A stretch of DNA of 21,006 bases from CAYNWK01 sp964400875 (lineage in GTDB: Bacteria; Chloroflexota; Anaerolineae; Anaerolineales; UBA4823), in the NCBI GenBank assembly GCA_964400875.1, contig CAYNWK010000073.1, forward strand, positions 1-21,006. Direction: 5' to 3'. Each line of letters starts with the position of its first letter. Positions within the stretch are counted from its first letter, which is position 1. Positions 7,621 to 14,440 of the stretch are shown here, in pieces. The notes under the pieces are model-generated. The model made no database searches, had not been told where the DNA came from, and saw only the letters and a list, made by a program, of their open reading frames with translations. The translations under genes were made by a program, and so were the position numbers.

Positions 7621-8304
7621 ATGAGCGATGAGATCAACATCCAGGAGATGTCCACGGAAGAGCTGCTAGAGCTCATGGGAGAGGACCTGTACGACGGCTA
7701 TGCTGAAGAAGTCGTGGAGGAAGTGCGTGAAGTGCTTTCCCGGGGCATGGCTCCCTACGACGTGCTCACCAAGGGCCTGGTGGCCGGCATGGACGTGGTC
7801 GGCGTGGACTTCCGCGACGGCATCCTGTTCGTCCCCGAGGTGCTCATGGCCGCCAAGGCGATGAAAGCCGGGATGGCTATCCTGCGCCCCTTGCTGGTCG
7901 AGACCGGCGCGCCCAAGACGGGCACCATGGTGATCGGCACGGTGAAGGGCGACATCCACGACATCGGTAAGAACCTGGTGTCGATGATGATGGAAGGCGC
8001 CGGATTCGAGGTGTTCGACCTGGGCATCAATAACGACGTGGACAGCTACCTGGGCGCCATCGAGGAGCACGATCCGGAGATCCTGGGGATGAGCGCGCTG
8101 CTAACCACCACCATGCCGTATATGCGGGTGGTGATCGACGCCCTGAAAGAGAAGGGCATCCGCGAGAACCTGATCGTGCTGGTCGGTGGGGCGCCCTTGA
8201 ACGCCGCCTTCGCTGAGGACATCGAGGCCGACGCCTATTGCCGGGACGCCGCCGTGGCGGTGGAAACGGCCAAGAAATTCATGCAGCTGCGCAGAGAGGC
8301 GTAG
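7621..8304 (+). CDS. corrinoid (B12-binding) methyl-carrier protein, MtbC/MttC/MtgC-like
   Basis: 227 residues, GGAGAG 7 bases before the ATG. An N-terminal helical cap domain (about 10-95; GLVAGMDVVGVDFRDGILFVPEVLMAAKAM is spread over residues 52-81) is followed by a Rossmann B12-binding domain with the D-x-H-x-x-G motif at Asp111, His113 and Gly116 (VKGDIHDIGKN); His113 would be the lower cobalt ligand. SALLTTTM and VGGAPLN are the other usual B12-site segments. The protein shuttles a methyl group between the substrate methyltransferase and the tetrahydrofolate methyltransferase, both encoded in this cluster, and is the expected client of the ASKHA activator upstream. Length and domain order are normal. 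I cannot tell which methylated amine the partner uses. Confidence 0.95.
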   Translation: MSDEINIQEMSTEELLELMGEDLYDGYAEEVVEEVREVLSRGMAPYDVLTKGLVAGMDVVGVDFRDGILFVPEVLMAAKAMKAGMAILRPLLVETGAPKTGTMVIGTVKGDIHDIGKNLVSMMMEGAGFEVFDLGINNDVDSYLGAIEEHDPEILGMSALLTTTMPYMRVVIDALKEKGIRENLIVLVGGAPLNAAFAEDIEADAYCRDAAVAVETAKKFMQLRREA

Positions 8305-8318
8305 CTGTTCTTATCGCC

Positions 8319-8828
8319 ATGTCCTTGGGAAGCTGGCTGCGAGACCGACCGCACTGGCTGGAGCGCGCCTACCAGGCGATCAACTGGCTGTTCCAGAAGC
8401 TGGACCCGCTGATCGCCCGCCTGGGCTACCGCCACGTGGAGACCGTGCTTACCCCGGTGGAGGACCTCAGCAAGAAGATCTTATTCGACTGCCGCATGTG
8501 CGGGCAGTGCATCCTGCACTCCACGGGGATGACCTGCCCGATGACCTGTCCGAAGAACCTGCGCAACGGGCCGTGCGGGGGGGTGCGCGCCAACGGGCAC
8601 TGTGAGGTAAAGCCCGAGATGCGCTGCGTCTGGGTGGAGGCTTACGAGCGCTCGCAGAAGATGCCGGTTTTTGGGGAGGAGCTTTTGCAGGTCCAGCCGC
8701 CGGTGAACCGGAATCTGCAGGGCGATTCGGCCTGGATCAACATGTTGACCGGGGCTGACAAACGCCCGCCCCCGGGCTGGGCGGCGGTACAGGAACACGC
8801 CGGCGGGAGCGACGATGGAAGCAGTTAA
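8319..8828 (+). CDS. metV: methylenetetrahydrofolate reductase C-terminal zinc-finger protein (MetV-type)
   Basis: 169 residues from the ATG at 8319, 14 bases after the corrinoid gene. The cysteine-rich core begins CRMCGQCILHSTGMTCPMTC and continues PKNLRNGPCGGVRANGHCEV (about 60-97), the signature of the MTHFR_C family (PF12225), the MetV partner that accompanies MetF in acetogens and related bacteria. An N-terminal helical region with several Trp (about 1-45) precedes it. No clear ribosome binding site is visible and no alternative start codon lies between the previous stop and this ATG, so translation is probably coupled to the gene upstream. It overlaps metF by 14 bases, supporting a MetVF complex that interconverts methyl-THF and methylene-THF. 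Confidence 0.88.
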   Translation: MSLGSWLRDRPHWLERAYQAINWLFQKLDPLIARLGYRHVETVLTPVEDLSKKILFDCRMCGQCILHSTGMTCPMTCPKNLRNGPCGGVRANGHCEVKPEMRCVWVEAYERSQKMPVFGEELLQVQPPVNRNLQGDSAWINMLTGADKRPPPGWAAVQEHAGGSDDGSS

Positions 8829-9834
8829 ACCGGGTCCGGATTCAGCCGCCTCTTACCGCTCCGGAAGCCGCCTGGAACGGGTGCTGCGTTCGGGCGGCTT
8901 CGCCGTAACGGCCGAGCTCAACCCGCCGGACAGCGCTGACCCGCAAGAGGTCTACGACGCGGCGCTGGTGCTTTCGGAAGTATGCGATGCGATCAACGCA
9001 ACCGACGCCTCCGGCGCGCACTGCCATATGTCCAGCGTGGCGATCTGCGCCCTGCTCACCCGCGGCGGCTACGAGCCGGTGATGCAGGTGTCCTGCCGCG
9101 ACCGCAACCGGATCGCAATCCAGGGCGATGTACTGGGCGGGGCGGCGATGGGGGTGCAGAACCTGCTCTGCCTGACCGGCGATGACGTCTCCGCCGGCGA
9201 CCAGCCGGAGGCCAAGCCGGTGTTCGACCTGGATTCGATCCACCTGCTGCGCACCATCGTGGTGATGCGCGACCGGGGGCAGTTCTTGAGCGGTCGGAAG
9301 CTGACCACCCCGCCGCGCCTGTTCCTAGGCGCAGCTTCGAACCCGTTCGTCCCGCCCTTCGACTGGCGCCCGCAGCGCCTTGGGAAGAAAGTAGCCGCCG
9401 GAGCGGATTTCATCCAGACCCAGTACTGTTTCGACCTCGAACGTTTCCGTACATTCATGGCCCGGGTGCGCGATCTAGGTCTGCACGAGAAAGCATTTAT
9501 CCTGGTGGGCGTCGGCCCGCTGCGATCTGAGAAGGCCGCCGAATACATGCGCACGCAGGTGCCCGGCGTGGTCATCCCGGACGCCATCGTAGACCGCCTG
9601 CGCAAAACCCCCAAACAGGACAAGCGCGCCGAGGGGAAGCGCATCTGCATCGAGATCGTCCAGCAAGTGCGCGAGATCGAGGGCGTCGCCGGAGTGCACG
9701 TGATGGCTTACCGCCAGGAGGAACTGGTGGCCGAGATCATCGAAGAGGCCGGACTGCTGCCGCGCCCACGCCAGCCGGGCGCGCTGGAGAAAGCCAGGCC
9801 CGGACGGGCGCGCCGCTGGCCCCGAGAGGAGTGA
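8815..9834 (+). CDS. metF: methylenetetrahydrofolate reductase
   Basis: 339 residues, with GGGAG (8805-8809) five bases before the ATG, inside the 3' end of metV. MetF/MTHFR TIM-barrel features are visible: FAVTAELNPP near the N-terminus, INATDASGAHCHMSSVAICALL, the folate/FAD segment NLLCLTGDDVSAGDQPEA, FLGAASNPF, and FIQTQYCFDLERF. The enzyme interconverts 5-methyl-THF and 5,10-methylene-THF. In this neighbourhood the oxidative direction is likely, feeding methyl groups delivered by the corrinoid system into the one-carbon pool. The last 25 residues are Arg/Pro-rich and variable. The electron partner is not obvious; pairing with the MetV-type protein suggests a ferredoxin- or NADH-linked variant rather than the classic E. 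coli type, but this is inference. Confidence 0.94.
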   Translation: MEAVKPGPDSAASYRSGSRLERVLRSGGFAVTAELNPPDSADPQEVYDAALVLSEVCDAINATDASGAHCHMSSVAICALLTRGGYEPVMQVSCRDRNRIAIQGDVLGGAAMGVQNLLCLTGDDVSAGDQPEAKPVFDLDSIHLLRTIVVMRDRGQFLSGRKLTTPPRLFLGAASNPFVPPFDWRPQRLGKKVAAGADFIQTQYCFDLERFRTFMARVRDLGLHEKAFILVGVGPLRSEKAAEYMRTQVPGVVIPDAIVDRLRKTPKQDKRAEGKRICIEIVQQVREIEGVAGVHVMAYRQEELVAEIIEEAGLLPRPRQPGALEKARPGRARRWPREE

Positions 9835-9850
9835 ACGAGGAGGTTTACCC

Positions 9851-10747
9851 TTGGAAACCGTAATCAGTTCGAAGACCAAATCCGTGATCATCGGGCCGGA
9901 CCGGCCGTTTACCATCATCGGCGAGCGGATCAACCCCACCGGGCGGAAGCTGCTGGCGACCGAGATGGCCGCGGGCGATTACAGCCGGGTGATCAATGAC
10001 GCCGCGGCGCAGGTCGAGGCCGGCGCCCATATGCTGGACGTCAACGCCGGCATCCCGCTGGCCGACGAGCCGGCCATCATGGAAGAGACCATCCGCCTGG
10101 TGCAGTCCCTGACCGACGCGCCATTGTCGATCGACTCGTCCATCGTCGAGGCGCTGCAGCGCGGATTGGAGGCTTACGAGGGCAAGCCGCTGGTCAACTC
10201 GGTCACCGGGGAGGACGAGCGCCTGGAAAGCGTGCTGCCGCTGGTGAAAAAACACGGCGCGGCCGTGATCGGAATCTCCAACGACGAGACCGGCATCTCG
10301 GAGGACCCCGAGGTGCGCTTTGCGGTGGCAAAGAAGATCGTCGAGCGCGCCATGGACCACGGCATCCCCAGGGAGGACGTGATCATCGACCCGCTGGTCA
10401 TGCCCATCGGCGCATTGAGCCAGGCAGGGCGGCAGGTGTTCAGCATCCTGCGGCGGGTGCGGGAGGAGCTGGGCTGCAACACGGTGTGCGGGGCGAGCAA
10501 CGTTTCCTTCGGCCTGCCCAACCGCGCGACGCTCAACGCGACTTTCCTGCCCATGGCGATCGCCTCCGGGCTGACCTCGGCGATCACCAACCCGCTGGAA
10601 AAAGAGATCATGCAGGCCATCCTGGCGGCCGACGTTATGATGGGCAACGACGAAAACTGCGCGACCTGGATCCAGGCAAACTCGGAGGACGGCGGAGACG
10701 GGGACCGCCGCCAACGCCGCGAGAGACGCCACCGGCGGGAGCGTTGA
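9851..10747 (+). CDS. pterin-binding methyltetrahydrofolate:corrinoid methyltransferase (MtgA/AcsE-like)
   Basis: The start is TTG at 9851, 7 bases after GGAGG (9839-9843); no ATG or GTG fits better. 298 residues forming a single pterin-binding TIM barrel: IIGERINPTGRKLL, GAHMLDVNAGIP, LSIDSS, PLVNSVTGED, GCNTVCGASNVSFGLPNR. These match AcsE-type methyltransferases and MtgA of betaine degraders, which move a methyl group between a corrinoid protein and tetrahydrofolate. In this cluster the likely direction is methyl-corrinoid to THF. The last 22 residues or so (from EDGGDGDRRQRR) are highly charged and probably not part of the fold. The gene sits between metF and the DUF1638 gene with tight spacing. 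Confidence 0.92.
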   Translation: METVISSKTKSVIIGPDRPFTIIGERINPTGRKLLATEMAAGDYSRVINDAAAQVEAGAHMLDVNAGIPLADEPAIMEETIRLVQSLTDAPLSIDSSIVEALQRGLEAYEGKPLVNSVTGEDERLESVLPLVKKHGAAVIGISNDETGISEDPEVRFAVAKKIVERAMDHGIPREDVIIDPLVMPIGALSQAGRQVFSILRRVREELGCNTVCGASNVSFGLPNRATLNATFLPMAIASGLTSAITNPLEKEIMQAILAADVMMGNDENCATWIQANSEDGGDGDRRQRRERRHRRER

Positions 10748-10751
10748 GCCG

Positions 10752-11339
10752 GTGACTACCGGGTTGATCATCTGCGGCGCGCTGGGCCGCGAGGTGGTGG
10801 ACATCGTGCGGCAGCGCGGCTGGGACGCGCAGGTGATCGGCGTCACCGCCCTGGACCACCTGTACCCCGAGCGCATCGCTCCCGACGTGGAGCGGCGCAT
10901 CCAGGCGCTGCGCCGGCAGTACGAGCGCCTGATCGTGGTCTACGGAGATTGCGGTTCAAGCGGCATGCTGGACCGCATGCTGGCGCGCTATCCCGAGATC
11001 GAGCGCATCGCAGGGCCGCACTGCTACGAGATGTACGCCGGGGAGCAATTCGACCGGATGATGGCAGAACAGCCGGGCACATACTTCTTGACCGACTTCA
11101 TGGTGCGCGCCTTCCGCGGCGCGATCCTCAAAGGCATGGGGCTGGACCGTTTCCCCGAACTAGCCGGAGAGTACTTCCGCAACTACAAACGCGTCGTCTA
11201 CCTGGCGCAGACGGACGATCCCGAATACCGGAAAAAGGCTCAAGTTATCGCCGATTACCTGGGGCTGCCCCTGGAGGTGCGCTTGACCGGCTACGGCGCC
11301 CTGGAATCACGCCTGGCCGCTTTGATGGAGAGGGAGTAA
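10752..11339 (+). CDS. DUF1638 family protein
   Basis: GTG start at 10752, four bases after the preceding stop; 195 residues. Landmarks are an N-terminal LIICGALGREV, VVYGDCGSSG (about residues 62-71), GPHCYEMYAGEQF and YFLTDFMVRAF, which I recognise as DUF1638 (PF07796). The family has no defined enzymatic function known to me, but it recurs beside corrinoid methyltransferase genes. Conserved Cys and His in CGxxGRE, GDCGSSG and GPHCYEM could form a metal or corrinoid site; this is a guess. Tight spacing makes it the last gene of the run that begins at the 'virulence factor' gene. The protein looks soluble, with no signal peptide or membrane helix. Confidence 0.85.
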   Translation: MTTGLIICGALGREVVDIVRQRGWDAQVIGVTALDHLYPERIAPDVERRIQALRRQYERLIVVYGDCGSSGMLDRMLARYPEIERIAGPHCYEMYAGEQFDRMMAEQPGTYFLTDFMVRAFRGAILKGMGLDRFPELAGEYFRNYKRVVYLAQTDDPEYRKKAQVIADYLGLPLEVRLTGYGALESRLAALMERE

Positions 11340-11519
11340 ATTAACCCGCAGCAGTTTCCCCCTATTGTGTAAGTACGAAAGGTAATAAACGACACCTTTG
11401 AAAAGGTGACATTCAACGCTAAAAATATATCAAACATACATCATAATGAGGCATCCCTGGCGGGAGCAAGACGGGCGCGTGGATAAAAGCGCGCCCAAAC
11501 CAATCCAAGGAGGTTCAGG
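11340..11519 (+). promoter_or_regulatory. intergenic region with hairpins and likely promoter upstream of mttB-like gene
   Basis: A 180-base gap, the largest inside the catabolic island. It has a short hairpin CACCTT-TGAA-AAGGTG (11393-11408 overall), an AT-rich tract at about 11410-11445 that would suit a promoter, and a GC-rich hairpin GGGCGCG/CGCGCCC (11473-11479 and 11490-11496) shortly before the AAGGAGG ribosome binding site (11507-11513). I cannot name a precise -35/-10 pair. The layout suggests the methyltransferase gene has its own transcription start. Confidence 0.45.
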
Positions 11520-12920
11520 ATGCCTCATACTTTCCTCTCCCCGGCCGATATCGAGCAGGTCCACCAGACCAGCATGAAGCTGCTCGATGAAGTCGGGGTA
11601 AATTTTCCCCACGCCGGCGCACTGGCGGTCTTCGCCGAGCACGGCATTAGGGTGGACGGCGTGCGGGTCTACCCGACCGAAGCGCAGATCATGGGGGCGG
11701 TCGGCTCGGTCCCCAAGCAGTTCACCATCCACGCCCGGGACCCGCAGCGCAGCGTGGTGGTCGGCGACGGCGCGCCGGTCTTTGCGCCCGGTTACGGCGC
11801 GCCTTTCCTGGTGGACAGCGAGACCGGCAAGCGCGAGCCCACCCTGGAGGACTACCACAACCTGGTCAAGCTGGCCCACGCCCTGCCCAACCAGGATATG
11901 AGCGGCTTCCTGATCGTGGAGCCCGCCGAAACGCCGGACGCGCACCTGCACATGCTGCACGCCCACATGACGCACTCGGACAAGCCCTTTATCGGCAGCG
12001 CGGCCGGGGGCGAAGGCGCGCGCCGCACCATGGAGATGGCCGAGATCACCTTCGGCGGCGACCTCGGGGACAAGGCGGTGACCATCAGCCTGATCAACAG
12101 CCTGACCCCCCTGGGCTACAGCGGCAAGATGCTCGACGCCTTGATGGAATACGCCCGCTGGCGGCAGCCGGTGGTCATCGCCGCGCTGGCGATGGCCGGC
12201 TCGACCGCGCCGATCACGCTGGCGGGCATGCTGGCGGTGCAGAACGCCGAGTTGTTAGCCGGCGTGCTGCTGACCCAGCTGACCAGCCCGGGCATGCCGG
12301 TGGTCTACGGCTCGACCTCCACCAACATCGACATGAGATCCGGCGCGCTGTGCATCGGCAGCCCGGAGCTCTCCCAGATGATCGCGGCGCACGCCCAGCT
12401 GGCCCGCCATTACGGCCTGCCCTCCCGTAGCGGCGGCGCGCTGACCGACGCCAGCTACCCGGACGCCCAGGCCGGCTTCGAATCGATGATGAGCCTGATG
12501 ACCACGGTGGACAACGGGATCGACTTCGTGCTGCACAGCGCCGGGATCCTGAGCTCCTACCTGGCCTTCTCCTACGAGAAGTTCGTGCTGGACGACGAGA
12601 TGTGCGGCTCGGTGCGCCACCTGGCGCGCGGCTTCGAGGTCAACCCCGAGTCGCTGGCCTACGAGGTGGCGGCTGCGGTCGGACCGGGCGGCAACTACCT
12701 GATCGAGGACCACACCGTGCGCCACTGCCGGACGATCTTCTGGAAGCCGGCGGTCAGCCAGCGGGAGGGGCTGGAAAGCTGGATGGCCGGGGGCCGGCTC
12801 GACGCGGTGGCCCGGGCGCGCCGGCGCTGGCAGCAGCTGGTCGGCGAGCACCAGGACCCGGCAATGGACCCGGGCATCCGCCAGCGGCTGGATGCTTATT
12901 TGGATGAACATACTGCGTAA
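11520..12920 (+). CDS. trimethylamine methyltransferase (MttB/MtgB) family protein, non-pyrrolysine
   Basis: 466 residues, AAGGAGG six bases before the ATG. MttB-superfamily features: LDEVGVNFPH near the N-terminus, an aromatic/acidic GYGAPFLVDSETG, SMKLLDEVG, AHMTHSDKPFIGSAAGGEGA, LTSPGMPVVYGSTSTNIDM, and SSYLAFSYEKFVLDDEM in the region where pyrrolysine sits in archaeal MttB. There is no in-frame TAG before the terminal TAA, so this is a non-pyrrolysine member like glycine betaine methyltransferase MtgB. The family removes one methyl from a quaternary amine (glycine betaine, proline betaine, carnitine and others) onto a corrinoid protein. With dimethylglycine- and sarcosine-oxidising genes upstream, glycine betaine is the simplest candidate substrate, but specificity cannot be read from sequence. 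Confidence 0.92.
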   Translation: MPHTFLSPADIEQVHQTSMKLLDEVGVNFPHAGALAVFAEHGIRVDGVRVYPTEAQIMGAVGSVPKQFTIHARDPQRSVVVGDGAPVFAPGYGAPFLVDSETGKREPTLEDYHNLVKLAHALPNQDMSGFLIVEPAETPDAHLHMLHAHMTHSDKPFIGSAAGGEGARRTMEMAEITFGGDLGDKAVTISLINSLTPLGYSGKMLDALMEYARWRQPVVIAALAMAGSTAPITLAGMLAVQNAELLAGVLLTQLTSPGMPVVYGSTSTNIDMRSGALCIGSPELSQMIAAHAQLARHYGLPSRSGGALTDASYPDAQAGFESMMSLMTTVDNGIDFVLHSAGILSSYLAFSYEKFVLDDEMCGSVRHLARGFEVNPESLAYEVAAAVGPGGNYLIEDHTVRHCRTIFWKPAVSQREGLESWMAGGRLDAVARARRRWQQLVGEHQDPAMDPGIRQRLDAYLDEHTA

Positions 12921-12946
12921 TCTGAGAAGAAGCCTGATCTTTTGAC

Positions 12947-12981
12947 CACGAAGGATACCGCTGTCACGAAGGGCACGAAGG
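12947..12981 (+). repeat. CACGAAGG short repeats with 9-base phase
   Basis: CACGAAGG occurs at 12947-12954, 12965-12972 and 12974-12981, with starts 18 and 9 bases apart, so all three share a 9-base phase. It lies 26 bases after the mttB-like stop. Similar CACGAAGG strings are common in intergenic DNA of environmental genomes. Confidence 0.7.
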
Positions 12982-13061
12982 AAAAACTAAAACAGCGCTT
13001 GGGTTTGAGCAACGCGCTTGTCTCTGACGGTTAACCCCGCAACTCTACGCGCTTTCACGGC

Positions 13062-13095
13062 CTATTCGTTCCGCGGAACGAATGGAAACGAATAG
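13062..13095. promoter_or_regulatory. 20-bp perfect palindrome with an extra half-site
   Basis: ATTCGTTCCGCGGAACGAAT (13064-13083) is a perfect dyad. A third half-site AACGAAT follows at 13087-13093, and CTATTCGTT (13062-13070) can pair alternatively with AACGAATAG (13087-13095). This is the layout of an operator or of mutually exclusive RNA hairpins; no regulator gene is nearby. Confidence 0.55.
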
Positions 13096-13130
13096 CAAAA
13101 AGTTTTACATAACATATTTTATGGTCACTG

Positions 13131-13164
13131 CCGCCCGGCATTCACCCCGGGCGGTTTCTTCTTC
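13131..13164 (+). terminator. intrinsic terminator-like hairpin
   Basis: Stem CCGCCCGG (13131-13138) and CCGGGCGG (13147-13154), 8-base loop, followed by the T-rich TTTCTTCTTCT. It is about 210 bases after the mttB-like stop and is the first convincing terminator of the catabolic island. Confidence 0.7.
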
Positions 13165-13448
13165 TAGTAGAAGTCTTCGGCATTTGTTAGTTACGCTGTC
13201 AGTAGCCGCGACTCAAGTGCTGGGAAATGGCATTTATCCATTCAACTGCGTAAAAGTAGCAGGCTGTAGAAAAAGTATCGGCTGGAGTTAATGGCGGCTG
13301 AAGGGCGTGAACTCGCGCACAAAACGGACAAAACCCCGATTGAATTTGATCCAAATTTGACGATGCGAACCCAATCGTCCGCGTGCACGAATTATTAGGT
13401 AGCAATCTACTTTTTACAAAAATGGTCTCAAAGATGCAGGGAGGGAAT

Positions 13449-13454
13449 TAACTA
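13449..13454. repeat. left copy of IS target site duplication (TAACTA)
   Basis: TAACTA directly abuts the left IS end; the matching copy is at 14441-14446. Confidence 0.9.
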
Positions 13455-14440
13455 ACCCGATGTGCAAGTTTTTCTAGAACCTTGACAACAAATAGAGACC
13501 ACCGTTACAAGTGTTAGCCACGACGCAAACACCAACGGAGGTCTCTGCGATGGATATTACCACTTTTATCATTGCTGTCTACTGTCTTGTGGATGACTTT
13601 TTGAAAGGACAACGCTTGCGGCAACGTGGACCCCAGCCCACCTTGAGCGACAGTGAGGTTTTGACCATGGAGATCGTGGGCGAATTTCTGGGCATCGATA
13701 CCGACAGTGGTCTCTTCCGCTATTTTCGCTGGCATTTTGGCGATTGGTTTCCGGCTTTGCACCACATCCATCGCACCACGTTTGTCCGCCAGGCGGCCAA
13801 GCTGTGGTCGGTCAAGCAACAATTGTGGTTGAAATTGATTGCCATGGTGGAGCAGGACCCGCTGATCGCCATCACCGATAGTCTGCCGATCCCGGTATGT
13901 CGTTTTGCCCGCGCTTATCGCTGTCGTTTGCTGGCCGGCGAGACCGCCTATGGCCGAGACGAAGTTGCCCGGCAGACTTTCTTCGGTCTGCGCACCCATG
14001 TGCGCATCAACTTGCCCGGTGTGATCACCGATTTTCGTCTGGCTCCGGCCAATGTGCATGACTTGCAGGTTGCCGAGGACATATTTGAAGGTATCAACGG
14101 CTGGGTGCTGGGGGATCGCAACTACTGGAGTCCCCAGTTGCAGGAGCAAGGTCTGGAACAAGGCTTGCTCTGGTTGACGCCTTACAAATCGGCCAAACGA
14201 GAGAAGCAACCCTGGCCTACTTGGTTGAGTCATAAGCGCTATTTGATCGACACGGTTTTCAGTCAATTGACGGAGCGGTTCCATGCAAAACGAGTTTGGG
14301 CCAGGGATGTCTGGCATTTCTTCTCCCGCTGGTTACGCAAGATCTTGAGCCACACCGTCGCAGTTTTCTTTTGCCAACAACTCGGCTTGCCACCGCTCCA
14401 CTTTGCCGAGTTGATCACCGATTAAACCTGCACATCGGGT
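13455..14440 (+). mobile_element. complete IS982-family insertion sequence with 6-bp target duplication
   Basis: A 986-bp element. The left end ACCCGATGTGCAAGTTT (13455-13471) and the right end read inward on the other strand, ACCCGATGTGCAGGTTT (14424-14440), match in 16 of 17 positions. TAACTA flanks both sides directly (13449-13454 and 14441-14446), a perfect 6-bp target site duplication. One transposase gene fills the interior. Intact ends, intact duplication and an open transposase frame point to a recent and possibly still active insertion. Confidence 0.95.
13550..14425 (+). CDS. IS982 family transposase
   Basis: I choose the ATG at 13550 (291 aa), which follows ACGGAGG at about 13535-13541; the same frame could open at GTG 13511. 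MDITTFIIAVYCLVDDFLK is the usual IS982 N-terminus. A plausible DDE triad is Asp110 (AITDSLPIP), Asp189 (LGDRNYW) and Glu242 (SQLTERFH), followed by the Arg/Lys-rich segment typical of the family. There is no internal stop or frameshift. It catalyses DNA cleavage and strand transfer at the terminal repeats. The TAA (14423-14425) lies inside the right terminal repeat and overlaps, on the opposite strand, the new end of the HEPN-like gene by 11 bases. Confidence 0.95.
   Translation: MDITTFIIAVYCLVDDFLKGQRLRQRGPQPTLSDSEVLTMEIVGEFLGIDTDSGLFRYFRWHFGDWFPALHHIHRTTFVRQAAKLWSVKQQLWLKLIAMVEQDPLIAITDSLPIPVCRFARAYRCRLLAGETAYGRDEVARQTFFGLRTHVRINLPGVITDFRLAPANVHDLQVAEDIFEGINGWVLGDRNYWSPQLQEQGLEQGLLWLTPYKSAKREKQPWPTWLSHKRYLIDTVFSQLTERFHAKRVWARDVWHFFSRWLRKILSHTVAVFFCQQLGLPPLHFAELITD

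Larger units (their letters stand above)
12921..13454. other. gene-poor stretch between mttB-like gene and the IS element
   Basis: About 530 bases without a convincing gene. It contains three CACGAAGG repeats, a 20-bp palindrome, a terminator-like hairpin, and from about 13414 the former 3' end of the minus-strand HEPN-like gene cut off by the IS. Base composition falls toward the IS side. Short frames on both strands (for example 13082-13291) have no ribosome binding site or recognisable content. Confidence 0.6.

Noticed and set aside
12255..12911. 218-codon minus-strand frame
   Set aside because: Antisense shadow of the mttB-like gene with low-complexity composition.
11520..12920. Possible pyrrolysine-containing methyltransferase
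   Set aside because: The frame has no internal TAG, and no pyl genes are present in the window.
13073..13084. 12-mer GCGGAACGAATG shared with 20201-20212
   Set aside because: Only 12 bases, different contexts (palindrome versus portal coding sequence); likely chance.
13082..13291. 69-codon frame in the gene-poor stretch
   Set aside because: No ribosome binding site, it crosses the terminator-like hairpin, and the sequence is unlike any protein I know.
13240..13405. Possible second attC to the left of the IS element
   Set aside because: A minus-strand ACCTAATAATTCG looks attC-like at first, but it does not fit RYYYAAC and no matching arm pairs with it.
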